DNA of 11,193 nucleotides from Pseudomonadota bacterium (GCA_023441105.1 JAEZQX010000092.1:1-11193), one strand, 5' to 3'; positions 1-6,823 are shown, counted from the stretch's first letter. Notes: generated from the letters alone by a model not told the origin. Numbers and translations are program-made.

Positions 1-50
1 CGCCCACCCCCCCCCCCGGCCCGCCCCGGGGGCGGGGCCCGGGGGCCCCC
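1..50. other. G/C homopolymer tract, probable low-quality contig edge
   Basis: All of the first 50 bases are G or C except one A at position 6. They include an 11-C run (7-17) and alternating blocks of 4-5 G or C. It falls inside the ATPase reading frame but gives only Gly/Pro/Arg/Val/Ala, unlike any ABC ATPase at this point. An assembly or base-calling artefact at a contig end is more likely than real sequence. Confidence 0.6.
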
Positions 51-256
51 TCGACCGTGACCTGCCCGGTGCTGGCGAAGTCGAGCCCGGCGACGATCCG
101 CAGCAAAGTCGACTTGCCGCAGCCCGAAGGCCCGAGGATGGTGATGAAGTCGTTGTCGGCGACCTCCAGCGAGGTGCGCAGCAGCGCCACCGTCTCCGGC
201 TGCCGGCCCCTGCCGGCGAAGGTTCGCGATACCTCCTGGATCGACACCCGCGCCAA
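1..256 (-). CDS. ABC transporter ATP-binding protein (nitrate/sulfonate/taurine type), partial
   Basis: N-terminal ~85 codons of the nucleotide-binding subunit that would energise the importer encoded just upstream by the permease and binding protein. The Walker A motif GPSGCGKST is plain at residues 42-50, followed by LLRIVAGL, as in SsuB/TauB-like ATPases. The Q-loop, signature motif and Walker B would lie beyond the left edge. The start is taken as TTG at 256: an in-frame TGA lies directly before it, and GGGAG (265-269 on the minus strand) sits 8 nt upstream. The in-frame GTG at 247 is too far from that site. The start lies 55 nt after the permease stop. The last ~17 codons (positions 1-50) read as Gly/Pro/Arg only and do not resemble the family, where a short linker and the Q-loop should follow VEG. 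That part is probably bad sequence. The ATPase call is secure; the substrate is unknown. Confidence 0.88.
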   Translation of the reverse strand, partial: MARVSIQEVSRTFAGRGRQPETVALLRTSLEVADNDFITILGPSGCGKSTLLRIVAGLDFASTGQVTVEGAPGPRPRGGPGGGVG

Positions 257-311
257 TCAGCCTGCTCCCGCCGTCATGTCGCCGGATGGCCCGCCGGAGC
301 GCCGGACGGCC

Positions 312-1085
312 TCACCTGAGGCTCCACGGAAAGAGCCCGCGGTTGCCCGCCTTGAAGGCGAAATCCGTCACCAGCCCGATCAGCCCGATCACGATGATGC
401 CGAAGATGATCTGGCCGGTGGCGAGCAGCGACTGGCTGTCGGTGATCATGTGGCCGATCCCGGAGGAGGCGCCAATGAGCTCGGCCACGATGACATAGGT
501 CCACGCCCAGCCCAGCACCAGCCGCAGGATTTCCGCGATCTCCGGTCCGGCGTTGGGCAGCAGCACCCGGTTGACCAGCGAGCGGTCGCTCGCGCCAAGG
601 GTGTAGGCGGCTTCGACCAGGTCGCGGCGGGTATTGCCGACCACCACCGCCACCATCAGCACCACCTGGAAGAAGCTGCCGATGAAGATGACCAGCAGCT
701 TCTGCAGCTCGCCGATGCCGGCCCACAGGATCAGCAACGGGATGAACGCCGACGCCGGCAGGTAGCGGGCGAAGGATACGAACGGCTCGAAGAAAGCCTC
801 GACCGGCTTGTAGGCACCCATCAGCACCCCGAGCGGCACCGCCAGCACCGCTGCCATCAAGAAGCCACCGACCACCCGTGCGATGGTGATGCCGATGTCG
901 CCCATGAAGCCGTGCACCGCCAGCAGCTCCCAGCCGTCGCGCAGCATGGTCAGCGGATCCGCGAGGAAGGTGCGGCTCACGAAGCCGCCCAGCGTGGCGA
1001 CGGCCCAGCCCGCCGTGAACAGCACGAAGAACGAAATCCCGAGCGCGATGCGGGTGCCGGTGCCGACCGGCTGCAGCGGCCTCAC
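312..1085 (-). CDS. ABC transporter permease (SsuC/TauC-like)
   Basis: Inner-membrane permease of a binding-protein-dependent importer in the nitrate/sulfonate/taurine superfamily (BPD_transp_1 fold). The 257-residue length is usual. An N-terminal membrane segment lies at about 13-31, with several more from 65 to 145 and 185 to 240. The cytoplasmic EAA loop that docks the ATPase is clear at about 158-180 (EAAYTLGASDRSLVNRVLLP, then NAGPEI). The start is GTG at 1085, with GGAAG about 7 nt upstream. No ATG lies near it in frame. It begins 40 nt after the binding-protein stop and ends 55 nt before the ATPase start, so the three genes form one leftward operon. The family is secure. The cargo cannot be read from the permease; the nearest metabolic gene, divergent hutU, makes an imidazole compound such as urocanate a candidate by inference only. 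Confidence 0.92.
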   Translation of the reverse strand: MRPLQPVGTGTRIALGISFFVLFTAGWAVATLGGFVSRTFLADPLTMLRDGWELLAVHGFMGDIGITIARVVGGFLMAAVLAVPLGVLMGAYKPVEAFFEPFVSFARYLPASAFIPLLILWAGIGELQKLLVIFIGSFFQVVLMVAVVVGNTRRDLVEAAYTLGASDRSLVNRVLLPNAGPEIAEILRLVLGWAWTYVIVAELIGASSGIGHMITDSQSLLATGQIIFGIIVIGLIGLVTDFAFKAGNRGLFPWSLR

Positions 1086-1125
1086 TTGCCGGCTTCCGGC
1101 GGCCCGCGCCTGCTGCAGCCCGCGT

Positions 1126-2076
1126 TCACTTGACGAACGAGGCGTCGATGATCGAATCGATGTCCGGAATGCTCTTGATGATCCCGGCCTCGAGCAGCAG
1201 CTCGGCCGCCTCCTTGGAGAACGCCTGGATCTCTCCGGAGAAGAACTTGCGGTTGGCGTCGCGGTCCTGCCAGCGCAGGAAGGATGCCGACTTGCCGAAC
1301 TGCTCGCCGCTCTGCTTCACGTCGGCGCCCATGATCTCGTACGCCTTGTCCTTGTTGGCGGCGATGTACTCCAGCGCCTCGAAGTAGCTGTCGGCCAGGG
1401 CCTTTACCGCCTTGGGATTGTCCTGGATGAACTTCGGCGTGCAGCCCACCGTGTCCATGATCATCGGATAGTCGAGCGTGGTGGCGATGATCTTGCCCGC
1501 CTCCGGCTTGTCCCGCACCAGCGACAGGTAGGGCTCGTAGGTGAGGGCGGCATCGATGCCGCTCTGGCCGGCGATGAAGGCCTGGGCCGCCGGGTTGGGC
1601 TCCATGTTCACCACCTTGACGTCCTTCACCGACAGCCCGTTCTTCTTCAGGAACCAGGCCATCGTGAAGTACGGCGCCGTGCCGGGGGCCGAGGCGGCGA
1701 TCGTCTTGCCCTTCAGGTCGGCGATGCTGGCGATGCTGTTGCGGACCACCATGCCGTCCGCGCCATAGCTCTTGTCGAGCTGGAACAGCTGCTTGCTCGC
1801 CACGCCGGCGGCATTCCAGACCACCCAGGTCTCGACGGTGGTGGCGGCGCACTGGATGTCGCCGGATGCCAGCGCGAGGTGGCGATCCTTCTGCGGCACC
1901 TTCTTGAGCGCCACGTCCAGGCCGTGCTTCTTGAAGATGCCGGCCTCCTTGGCCAAGGTCAGCGGCGCGAAGCCGGTCCAGCCGGACAGCCCCAAGGCAA
2001 TCTTCGTTTCCTGCGCATGCGCCGGCTGCGCCAGCAGCAGCGAGGCGGCGGCCGCCGCGACCCATCCTTTCTTCAT
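1126..2076 (-). CDS. ABC transporter periplasmic substrate-binding protein (NitT/TauT, NMT1-like)
   Basis: A 316-residue periplasmic solute receptor and first gene of the leftward ABC operon. Residues 1-21 are a typical Sec signal peptide (MKKGW, an alanine/leucine core, then AHA before QETK). The mature protein matches the two-lobe fold of nitrate/sulfonate/taurine and NMT1/THI5-like receptors. It has an early GWTGFAPLTLAKEAGIFKKHG segment, SGDIQCAAT near 71-79, IADLKGKTIA near 118-127 and LTYEPYL near 178-184. The ATG at 2076 is chosen because it begins the signal peptide and has GGGAG 7 nt upstream. The reading frame stays open another 125 codons to 2451, but that part lacks family character and runs into hutU. 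The ligand is unknown. The gene is divergent from urocanate hydratase with 259 nt between them, which suggests, without proving, a role in histidine/urocanate or related uptake. Confidence 0.92.
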   Translation of the reverse strand: MKKGWVAAAAASLLLAQPAHAQETKIALGLSGWTGFAPLTLAKEAGIFKKHGLDVALKKVPQKDRHLALASGDIQCAATTVETWVVWNAAGVASKQLFQLDKSYGADGMVVRNSIASIADLKGKTIAASAPGTAPYFTMAWFLKKNGLSVKDVKVVNMEPNPAAQAFIAGQSGIDAALTYEPYLSLVRDKPEAGKIIATTLDYPMIMDTVGCTPKFIQDNPKAVKALADSYFEALEYIAANKDKAYEIMGADVKQSGEQFGKSASFLRWQDRDANRKFFSGEIQAFSKEAAELLLEAGIIKSIPDIDSIIDASFVK

Positions 2077-2191
2077 CGGACTGCTCCCTGAACGAGTGAC
2101 TGAAATCATGTCGACGCAGTTGCAACATCCATGCCATCGGCGGCCGGGCCGCGCGCGGTGCAGTCGAAGTATGCCCTGCCGCCCGACGCCG

Positions 2192-2211
2192 TGGCAGGCG
2201 GCGTAACATGG
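2192..2211 (+). promoter_or_regulatory. CAGGC-N2-CGTAACAT element upstream of hutU
   Basis: A CAGGC followed two bases later by CGTAACAT lies ~127 nt before the hutU start. The same arrangement with a one-base gap lies 36 nt before hutG. TAACAT (2204-2209) matches a sigma-70 -10 at 4 of 6 positions, but there is no good -35. It could be a promoter -10, a regulator half-site or chance. Confidence 0.3.
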
Positions 2212-2228
2212 CATCGCCATCGACGGCC

Positions 2229-2252
2229 GCAGCGACAACTGCAGCGACAACC
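2229..2252 (+). repeat. 12-bp tandem repeat in the hutU leader
   Basis: Two back-to-back copies, GCAGCGACAACT and GCAGCGACAACC, differ only in the last base. A third, imperfect copy (GCAGCGACGAAC) lies at 2313-2324, directly before the hutU ribosome binding site. Their position between a possible promoter and the start codon suggests regulator sites or leader structure; function is unknown. Confidence 0.6.
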
Positions 2253-2289
2253 TGCGGTCTCGACTGCGGCCACATCCACCGCGCGCGGC

Positions 2290-2305
2290 GCGGCGCCTGC
2301 GCCGC
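2290..2305 (+). other. GC hairpin in the hutU leader
   Basis: GCGGCGC and GCGCCGC are perfect inverted arms separated by two bases, realistically a 6-bp stem with a 4-base loop. The hairpin ends about 20 nt before the GGAG (2326-2329) that serves the hutU start. It could affect translation or be a random product of high GC. Confidence 0.35.
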
Positions 2306-2335
2306 ACCGTCCGCAGCGACGAACCGGAGCCATCC

Positions 2336-4027
2336 ATGAACGCACCGACCGCCGACACCCAGCTCGCCCGCACCATCCGGGCGCCCCGCGGCACCACCAT
2401 GAGCGCGCGCAGCTGGCTCACCGAGGCGCCGCTGCGGATGCTGATGAACAACCTCGATCCGGAGGTCGCCGAAAACCCGGCCGAGCTGGTCGTCTACGGC
2501 GGCATCGGCCGGGCGGCCCGCAACTGGGAGGCTTTCGACGCGATCGTGGCGGCGCTGCGCCGGCTCGGGGACAACGAGAGCCTCCTGATCCAGTCGGGCA
2601 AGCCGGTGGGCATCTTCAAGACCCACCCGGATGCGCCGCGGGTCCTGATCGCCAATTCCAACCTGGTCGGCAAATGGGCCACCTGGGAGCATTTCCACGA
2701 GCTGGACCGCAAGGGCCTGATGATGTACGGCCAGATGACCGCCGGCTCCTGGATCTACATCGGCTCGCAGGGCATCGTGCAGGGGACCTACGAGACCTTC
2801 GTCGAGCTCGGGCGCAAGCACTACGGCGGCGACTGGCGGGGACGCTGGATCCTCACCGCCGGCCTGGGCGGCATGGGCGGCGCCCAGCCGCTGGCGGCGG
2901 TGCTGGCCGGCGCTTCGTGCATCGTCGTGGAATGCCAGCAGTCGCGCATCGACATGCGGCTGCGCACGCGCTACCTCGATCGCCAGGCGGCCGACATCGA
3001 CGAGGCGCTGAAGATCGTCGCCGCCGCGCATGCCGAGGGCAAGCCGGTATCGGTCGGCATCCGCGGCAACATCGCCGAACTGCTGCCGCAGTACGTGGCC
3101 CGGGGCATCCGGCCCGATGCCGTCACCGACCAGACCAGCGCCCACGACCTCCTGAACGGCTACCTGCCGATCGGCTGGAGCGTCGAGCAATGGCTGGCGG
3201 CGCGCGATTCCGGCAGCGACGCCGAGCGCCGGCGGCTGGTCGACGAGGCGCAGGCCTCTGCCGCCAGGCACGTCCAGGCGATGCTCGCCTACCACCGGAT
3301 GGGTCTGCCGGTGATCGACTACGGCAACAACCTGCGTCAGGTGGCCTGCGACGCCGGCGTCGCCGATGCCTTCGACTATCCCGGCTTCGTGCCGGCCTGC
3401 ATCCGGCCGCTGTTCTGCGAGGGCAAGGGGCCGTTCCGCTGGGTTGCCCTGTCGGGCGACCCGGAGGACATCTACCGGACCGATGCCAAGGTCAAGCAGC
3501 TGTTTCCGGACGACAAGCCGCTGCATCGCTGGCTCGACCAGGCTCGCGAGCGCATCGCCTTCCAGGGACTGCCGGCGCGGATCTGCTGGCTGGGGCTGGG
3601 GCAGCGCCATCTCGCCGGGCTGGCGTTCAACGAGATGGTGCGCACCGGCGAGCTCAAGGCGCCGATCGTGATCGGCCGCGACCATCTCGATACCGGCTCG
3701 GTGGCCAGCCCCAACCGCGAGACCGAATCGATGGCCGACGGCAGCGACGCGGTGGCCGACTGGCCGCTGCTCAACGCGATGCTCAACGTCGCCGGCGGCG
3801 CCACCTGGGTGTCGATCCATCATGGCGGCGGGGTCGGCATCGGCTACTCGCAGCACGCCGGGGTGGTGATCGTCTGCGACGGCACGGCGGCCGCCGCCCG
3901 GCGCATCGAGCGGGTGCTGTGGAACGATCCGGCCACCGGCGTCATGCGCCATGCCGACGCCGGCTACGACCCGGCGGTCGCCTGCGCCCGGAACAAGGGC
4001 CTGGACCTGCCGATGCTCGGTGACTGA
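2336..4027 (+). CDS. hutU: Urocanate hydratase (imidazolonepropionate hydrolyase), EC 4.2.1.49
   Basis: Cytoplasmic NAD+-dependent enzyme that converts urocanate to 4-imidazolone-5-propionate, the second step of histidine degradation. The 563 residues agree with the usual ~555. Family landmarks run the whole length: [20 protein letters not shown] near 14-33, LVVYGGIG near 51-58, [20 protein letters not shown] near 87-106, the NAD-binding GLGGMGG at 176-182, [16 protein letters not shown] near 263-278 and the active-site signature [12 protein letters not shown] at 409-420, whose Cys417 corresponds to the essential cysteine of Pseudomonas urocanase. The tail has [18 protein letters not shown] and [21 protein letters not shown] at 2336 has GGAG 6 nt upstream. 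The gene stands alone as a hut gene here: no hutH follows, and the next gene is an AhpD-like protein 152 nt on. Identity is very secure; no key residue is missing. Confidence 0.98.
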   Translation: MNAPTADTQLARTIRAPRGTTMSARSWLTEAPLRMLMNNLDPEVAENPAELVVYGGIGRAARNWEAFDAIVAALRRLGDNESLLIQSGKPVGIFKTHPDAPRVLIANSNLVGKWATWEHFHELDRKGLMMYGQMTAGSWIYIGSQGIVQGTYETFVELGRKHYGGDWRGRWILTAGLGGMGGAQPLAAVLAGASCIVVECQQSRIDMRLRTRYLDRQAADIDEALKIVAAAHAEGKPVSVGIRGNIAELLPQYVARGIRPDAVTDQTSAHDLLNGYLPIGWSVEQWLAARDSGSDAERRRLVDEAQASAARHVQAMLAYHRMGLPVIDYGNNLRQVACDAGVADAFDYPGFVPACIRPLFCEGKGPFRWVALSGDPEDIYRTDAKVKQLFPDDKPLHRWLDQARERIAFQGLPARICWLGLGQRHLAGLAFNEMVRTGELKAPIVIGRDHLDTGSVASPNRETESMADGSDAVADWPLLNAMLNVAGGATWVSIHHGGGVGIGYSQHAGVVIVCDGTAAAARRIERVLWNDPATGVMRHADAGYDPAVACARNKGLDLPMLGD

Positions 4028-4179
4028 GGCGGGCCGGATCGCCGGCGCGGTCGTCACGGGTAGGATTACTGCCGTGCCGAACCAGCCGTGAATTCCCCGC
4101 CGCCCGCGCCCGCGCCGGCAGCGCCCCACTGGTCCGGACTCATTGCACCTGCTTCACGCATCACGCCCTGAGGACCGCC
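4028..4179. other. Intergenic region between hutU and the AhpD-like gene
   Basis: A small stem, GCCGG-ATCG-CCGGC (4033-4046), lies just after the hutU stop but has no T-run. TAGGAT (4061-4066) looks like a -10 hexamer without a matching -35. AGGA (4171-4174) is the ribosome binding site of the next gene. Nothing else is recognisable. Confidence 0.4.
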
Positions 4180-4776
4180 ATGCCGCATCTCGACCCGCTT
4201 CCCTGGGACGCCGTCCCGCAGTTCCGCGACCGCTTCGAGCACTACCAGAACACGCGCGGCTTCGTGCCGAACAGCATCCTGACCATGTCCCGCCGGCCGG
4301 CCATCGCCGAAGCCTTCATGGACCTCAACCGGGCGGTCCTCTACGAGGGCACGGTAGCGGAGGAGCTGAAGATGCTGGTCAGCCTGGTCACCAGCCAGGC
4401 AAGCGGCTGCAAGTACTGCCAGGCGCACATGACCAACCTTTCGAGCATCTACAAGGCGTCCGACGAGAAGATCCGGGCGGTCTGGGACTTCGAGACCAGC
4501 CCGCTGTTCTCGCCGGCCGAGCGCGCCGCCCTGAGGCTCGGCTACCATGCGGCGCTGGTTCCGAACGAGGTGACGGCAGCCGACTTCGACGAGCTGAAGC
4601 GCCACTTCGACGAAGGCCAGATCGTCGAGATCGTTGGCACCATCGCGCTGTTCGGTTACCTCAACCGCTGGAACGACACCATGGCCACGCAGCTGGAAAC
4701 GAAGGCGGTGGACGTCGCCAACCGGGCGATCGGCTCGGTCGGCTGGACCGCGGGCAAGCACCTGCCCGCGGCCTGA
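4180..4776 (+). CDS. Carboxymuconolactone decarboxylase family protein (AhpD-like, CxxCxxH)
   Basis: A 198-residue soluble protein of the CMD/AhpD fold. The core motif SGCKYCQAHM gives Cys77, Cys80 and His83, preceded by Glu61/Glu62. This E...CxxCxxH set forms the thiol peroxidase active site in alkylhydroperoxidase D, so redox or peroxidase chemistry is more likely than decarboxylation. The C-terminal half (FSPAERAALRLGYHAAL, then IVEIVGTIALFGYLNRWND) is the second helical part typical of longer family members. ATG at 4180 has AGGA five bases upstream. It lies between hutU and hutG on the same strand, 152 and 108 nt from them, so co-transcription is possible but not shown. No histidine-pathway reaction needs such an enzyme as far as I know. 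The family call is firm; substrate and role are unknown. Confidence 0.88.
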   Translation: MPHLDPLPWDAVPQFRDRFEHYQNTRGFVPNSILTMSRRPAIAEAFMDLNRAVLYEGTVAEELKMLVSLVTSQASGCKYCQAHMTNLSSIYKASDEKIRAVWDFETSPLFSPAERAALRLGYHAALVPNEVTAADFDELKRHFDEGQIVEIVGTIALFGYLNRWNDTMATQLETKAVDVANRAIGSVGWTAGKHLPAA

Positions 4777-4820
4777 GCGGTTGCGGGCCGGCACCAGGCC
4801 GCTCCAAGCACAATCCCTGA

Positions 4821-4848
4821 TTGCGCGCCGCGGACAGGCTCGTAACAT
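4821..4848 (+). promoter_or_regulatory. Possible sigma-70-like promoter of hutG
   Basis: TTGCGC (4821-4826) and TAACAT (4843-4848) are 16 bp apart and end 36 nt before the hutG start. They match the consensus -35 at 3 of 6 and the -10 at 4 of 6 positions. The TAACAT sits within CAGGC-T-CGTAACAT, shared with the region before hutU. This is weak but the best promoter candidate in the gap. Confidence 0.3.
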
Positions 4849-4884
4849 AGACGCCCCAGCCGCTGCCGCAGTCCCTACGTCATC

Positions 4885-5733
4885 ATGCCGCAACCCACCG
4901 GCCTCGTCGCCGGCCCCCCGACGCCCGACGGCTCGCCGGCCTACCTGCTGCGCCGGGGTGGCAGCGGGCTGATGGTGTCGATGCCGCACGTCGGCACCCT
5001 CGTGCCCGACACCCTGTCGGACCGCATGACGGCGGCCGCCCTGCAGCTCGCCGATACCGACTGGCACCTGCCGCTGGTCTACGACCTCGAAGGGCTCGAC
5101 GCGACGATCCTGGTGGCGACCCATTCGCGGCTGGTCATCGACCTCAACCGCCCGCCCGACGACGAAAACCTCTATCCCGGCCGCGACACCACGGGGCTGG
5201 TGCCGGTCGACACCTTCCACAAGGAGCCGGTCTATCGCGCCGCGCCGCCTGACCAGGACGAAATCGCCTCCCGGCGCGAGACGTACTGGCGCCCGTATCA
5301 CCAGGCGCTGGAAACCGAGCTGGCGAGGCTGCGGCAGGCCCATGAGCGCGTGGTCCTGTGGGACGCCCATTCGATCGCCTCGGTGCTGCCGCGGTTCTTC
5401 AGCGGCCGCCTGACCGACCTCAACTTCGGCACCGCCGACGGGCGCAGCTGCGATGCCGCGCTGGTCGCGGCGATCCTGCGACCGGTGAAGGCGCAGGAGC
5501 GCTATTCCTGGGTCCTGGACGGCCGCTTCAAGGGTGGCTACATCACCCGCCGCTTCGGCTCCCCGGCAACCGGCGTGCATGCGATGCAACTGGAGATGAC
5601 GCAGGCCATCTACATGGACGAGCAGGCGCCGTTCTCCCTGCGGCCGGACCTGTGCGGCGAGATTGCCGCGCTGCTGCGAGACTGCCTCCAGGCGGCAGCC
5701 GACTGGTCCCGCGTCGGCGCGCGGCCACTTTGA
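4885..5733 (+). CDS. hutG: N-formylglutamate deformylase (N-formylglutamate amidohydrolase), EC 3.5.1.68
   Basis: Predicted metal-dependent hydrolase that cleaves N-formyl-L-glutamate to formate and glutamate, the last step of the five-step histidine pathway. The 282 residues are slightly longer than the usual ~265, because about 17 Pro/Gly-rich residues precede the conserved core. Landmarks are MVSMPHVGT at 30-38, RLVIDLNRPPDDENLYPGR at 82-100, WDAHS at 159-163, LNFGT at 179-183, LDGRFKGGYITRRFG at 211-225 and QLEMTQAIYM at 235-244. All fit PF05013. ATG at 4885 has only a weak ribosome binding site, but no better in-frame start lies before the core. The TRAP operon starts 97 nt downstream on the same strand. 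HutF and HutI, which would supply its substrate, are not in the window, so action on another N-formyl or N-acyl amino acid is possible. I favour HutG. Confidence 0.92.
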   Translation: MPQPTGLVAGPPTPDGSPAYLLRRGGSGLMVSMPHVGTLVPDTLSDRMTAAALQLADTDWHLPLVYDLEGLDATILVATHSRLVIDLNRPPDDENLYPGRDTTGLVPVDTFHKEPVYRAAPPDQDEIASRRETYWRPYHQALETELARLRQAHERVVLWDAHSIASVLPRFFSGRLTDLNFGTADGRSCDAALVAAILRPVKAQERYSWVLDGRFKGGYITRRFGSPATGVHAMQLEMTQAIYMDEQAPFSLRPDLCGEIAALLRDCLQAAADWSRVGARPL

Positions 5734-5734
5734 C

Positions 5735-5740
5735 CCTAGA
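5735..5740 (+). promoter_or_regulatory. Candidate -10 element for the TRAP operon
   Basis: TAGAAT matches the sigma-70 -10 at five of six bases and lies two bases after the hutG stop, about 90 nt before dctP. No good -35 is seen 16-18 nt upstream, so this is tentative. Read-through from hutG is the alternative. Confidence 0.35.
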
Positions 5741-5816
5741 ATCACGCCCTGTCCCGCAACCGGCCGGCGCCTTGTCGCGCGCCGCCCGGCGCAAACGACC
5801 GTACTTTTTTCTTCCC

Positions 5817-5822
5817 GAGGAG
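5817..5822 (+). promoter_or_regulatory. Strong ribosome binding site of the TRAP binding-protein gene
   Basis: GAGGAG lies 8 nt before the ATG at 5831, with a pyrimidine tract including six T (5805-5810) just upstream. It decides the start in favour of 5831 over the in-frame ATG at 5852 and over the longer open frame that reaches back into hutG. Confidence 0.7.
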
Positions 5823-5830
5823 ACAACCCC

Positions 5831-6823
5831 ATGAGTTCGAAGCAGGTGACGATGAAGACCTTGTGCAAACTGCTGGCGGCCAGTGCCGTCGTGTGCCTGG
5901 CGCTCCCCGCCCAGGCGCAAACCGTCCTGAAGTTCGGCTCGGCCGTATCCAAGGACTCCCACTACGGCGTCGCCTCGGGCGTGTTCTGCGCCGACATCGA
6001 GAAGAACACCAAGGGCCGGTACAAGTGCCAGGAGTTCCCCAACGGCTCACTCGGCGGCGAGCGCGAGATGATCGAGGCGGTGCAGCTCGGCACCCTCGAC
6101 CTGGTCGTCACTTCGTCCGGTCCGCTCGGCAACTTCGTGCCGGAAGTCAAGATCTTCGACATCCCATTCCTGTTCCGTGACTACGACCATGCGCGCAAGG
6201 TGCTGGACGGCCAGATCGGCCAGGACATCCTGAAGAAGTTCGAGTCGAAGGGCCTGGTCGGCCTGGTGTGGGGCGAGAACGGCTTTCGCCACATGACCAA
6301 CAGCAAGCGCGCGATCAAGACGCCGCAGGATGCCGCCGGCCTGAAGATGCGCACGATGGAGAACAAGGTGCACATGGAGGGCTACAAGTCCTTCGGCATC
6401 CTGCCCACCCCGATGTCCTTCACCGAGCTGTTCACCGCCTTGCAGCAGGGCACGGTCGATGGCCAGGAGAATCCGATCCCGGTGATCCTGGCGGCGAAGT
6501 TCAGCCAGGTCCAGAAGCACCTGTCGCTGACCGGGCACGTCTATTCGCCGGCGACCATCATCATGAACCCGGGCGTGTTCAACAAGCTCTCGGCCGACGA
6601 CAAGAAGGTCTTCCTCGACGCGGGCAAGGCCGGCGCGGCGGCCATGCGCAAGCGCGTCAACGACGACGAGGCGCGCGGCATCGACCTGCTGCGCAAGGAC
6701 GGCGTGGAAGTGACCGAGAAGGTCGACGGCGAGGCGTTCCGCAAGGCGATCGCCCCGGCCTACCAGGGCTACGCGAAGGAGTTCGGCGCCGACAACATCC
6801 GCGCCATCCAGGCCGTCAAGTAA
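5831..6823 (+). CDS. dctP: TRAP transporter solute-binding protein, DctP family
   Basis: A 330-residue periplasmic receptor that captures a carboxylate-type solute and hands it to the DctQ-DctM membrane pair. Residues 1-30 form a Sec signal peptide (MKTLCKLLAASAVVCLALPA core, cut near AQAQ before TVLKFG). The mature part has the DctP hallmarks: LGGEREMIEAVQLGTLDLVV near 74-93, DIPFLFRDYDHARKV near 110-124, GLKMRTMEN at 170-178 and QQGTVDGQENPIPVI near 205-219. The conserved Arg174 is the one that pairs with the ligand carboxylate in this family. Cys53 and Cys66 of the mature protein could form a disulfide. ATG at 5831 has GAGGAG 8 nt upstream. It is the first gene of a three-gene TRAP operon directly behind hutG. 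The ligand is undetermined; the symbol denotes the family, not proven C4-dicarboxylate uptake. Confidence 0.94.
   Translation: MSSKQVTMKTLCKLLAASAVVCLALPAQAQTVLKFGSAVSKDSHYGVASGVFCADIEKNTKGRYKCQEFPNGSLGGEREMIEAVQLGTLDLVVTSSGPLGNFVPEVKIFDIPFLFRDYDHARKVLDGQIGQDILKKFESKGLVGLVWGENGFRHMTNSKRAIKTPQDAAGLKMRTMENKVHMEGYKSFGILPTPMSFTELFTALQQGTVDGQENPIPVILAAKFSQVQKHLSLTGHVYSPATIIMNPGVFNKLSADDKKVFLDAGKAGAAAMRKRVNDDEARGIDLLRKDGVEVTEKVDGEAFRKAIAPAYQGYAKEFGADNIRAIQAVK

Larger units (their letters stand above)
2077..2335. promoter_or_regulatory. Divergent intergenic region between the ABC operon and hutU
   Basis: These 259 nt must carry the promoters of both the leftward ABC operon and rightward hutU. Visible elements are an 8-bp palindrome GTTGCAAC (2119-2126), a near repeat of GCCATCGGCGGCCG (2133) as GCCATCGACGGCCG (2216), a CGTAACAT element (2202-2209) also found before hutG, a 12-bp tandem repeat (2229-2252) and a GC hairpin (2290-2305). 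I see no convincing paired -35/-10 on either strand and no palindrome that I recognise as a HutC operator. Confidence 0.6.

Noticed and set aside
2077..2335. A HutC operator in the hutU upstream region
   Set aside because: The only palindrome I found, GTTGCAAC at 2119-2126, is short and does not match the operator pattern I know for HutC/GntR regulators.
2077..2451. An N-terminal extension of the ABC binding protein to 2451
   Set aside because: The extension is Arg/Gly-rich, overlaps the hutU start and would bury the clear signal peptide that begins at 2076 with its own GGGAG site.
1082..4129. A 1015-codon minus-strand open frame antisense to hutU and overlapping the ABC binding-protein gene
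   Set aside because: It lies opposite urocanase and in another frame of the binding protein, both unmistakable families. Its translation is rich in Arg/Gly/His/Asp without any family motif, the usual shadow in high-GC DNA.
5766..5813. A rho-independent terminator between hutG and dctP using the six-T run at 5805-5810
   Set aside because: The only arms, GCGCC and GGCGC, form a weak 5-bp stem that ends 13 nt before the T-run. The T-run is better explained as the pyrimidine tract before a strong ribosome binding site.
4066..5952. A 628-codon minus-strand open frame antisense to the AhpD-like gene and hutG
   Set aside because: It runs across two convincing plus-strand genes and their gaps and lacks recognisable motifs.
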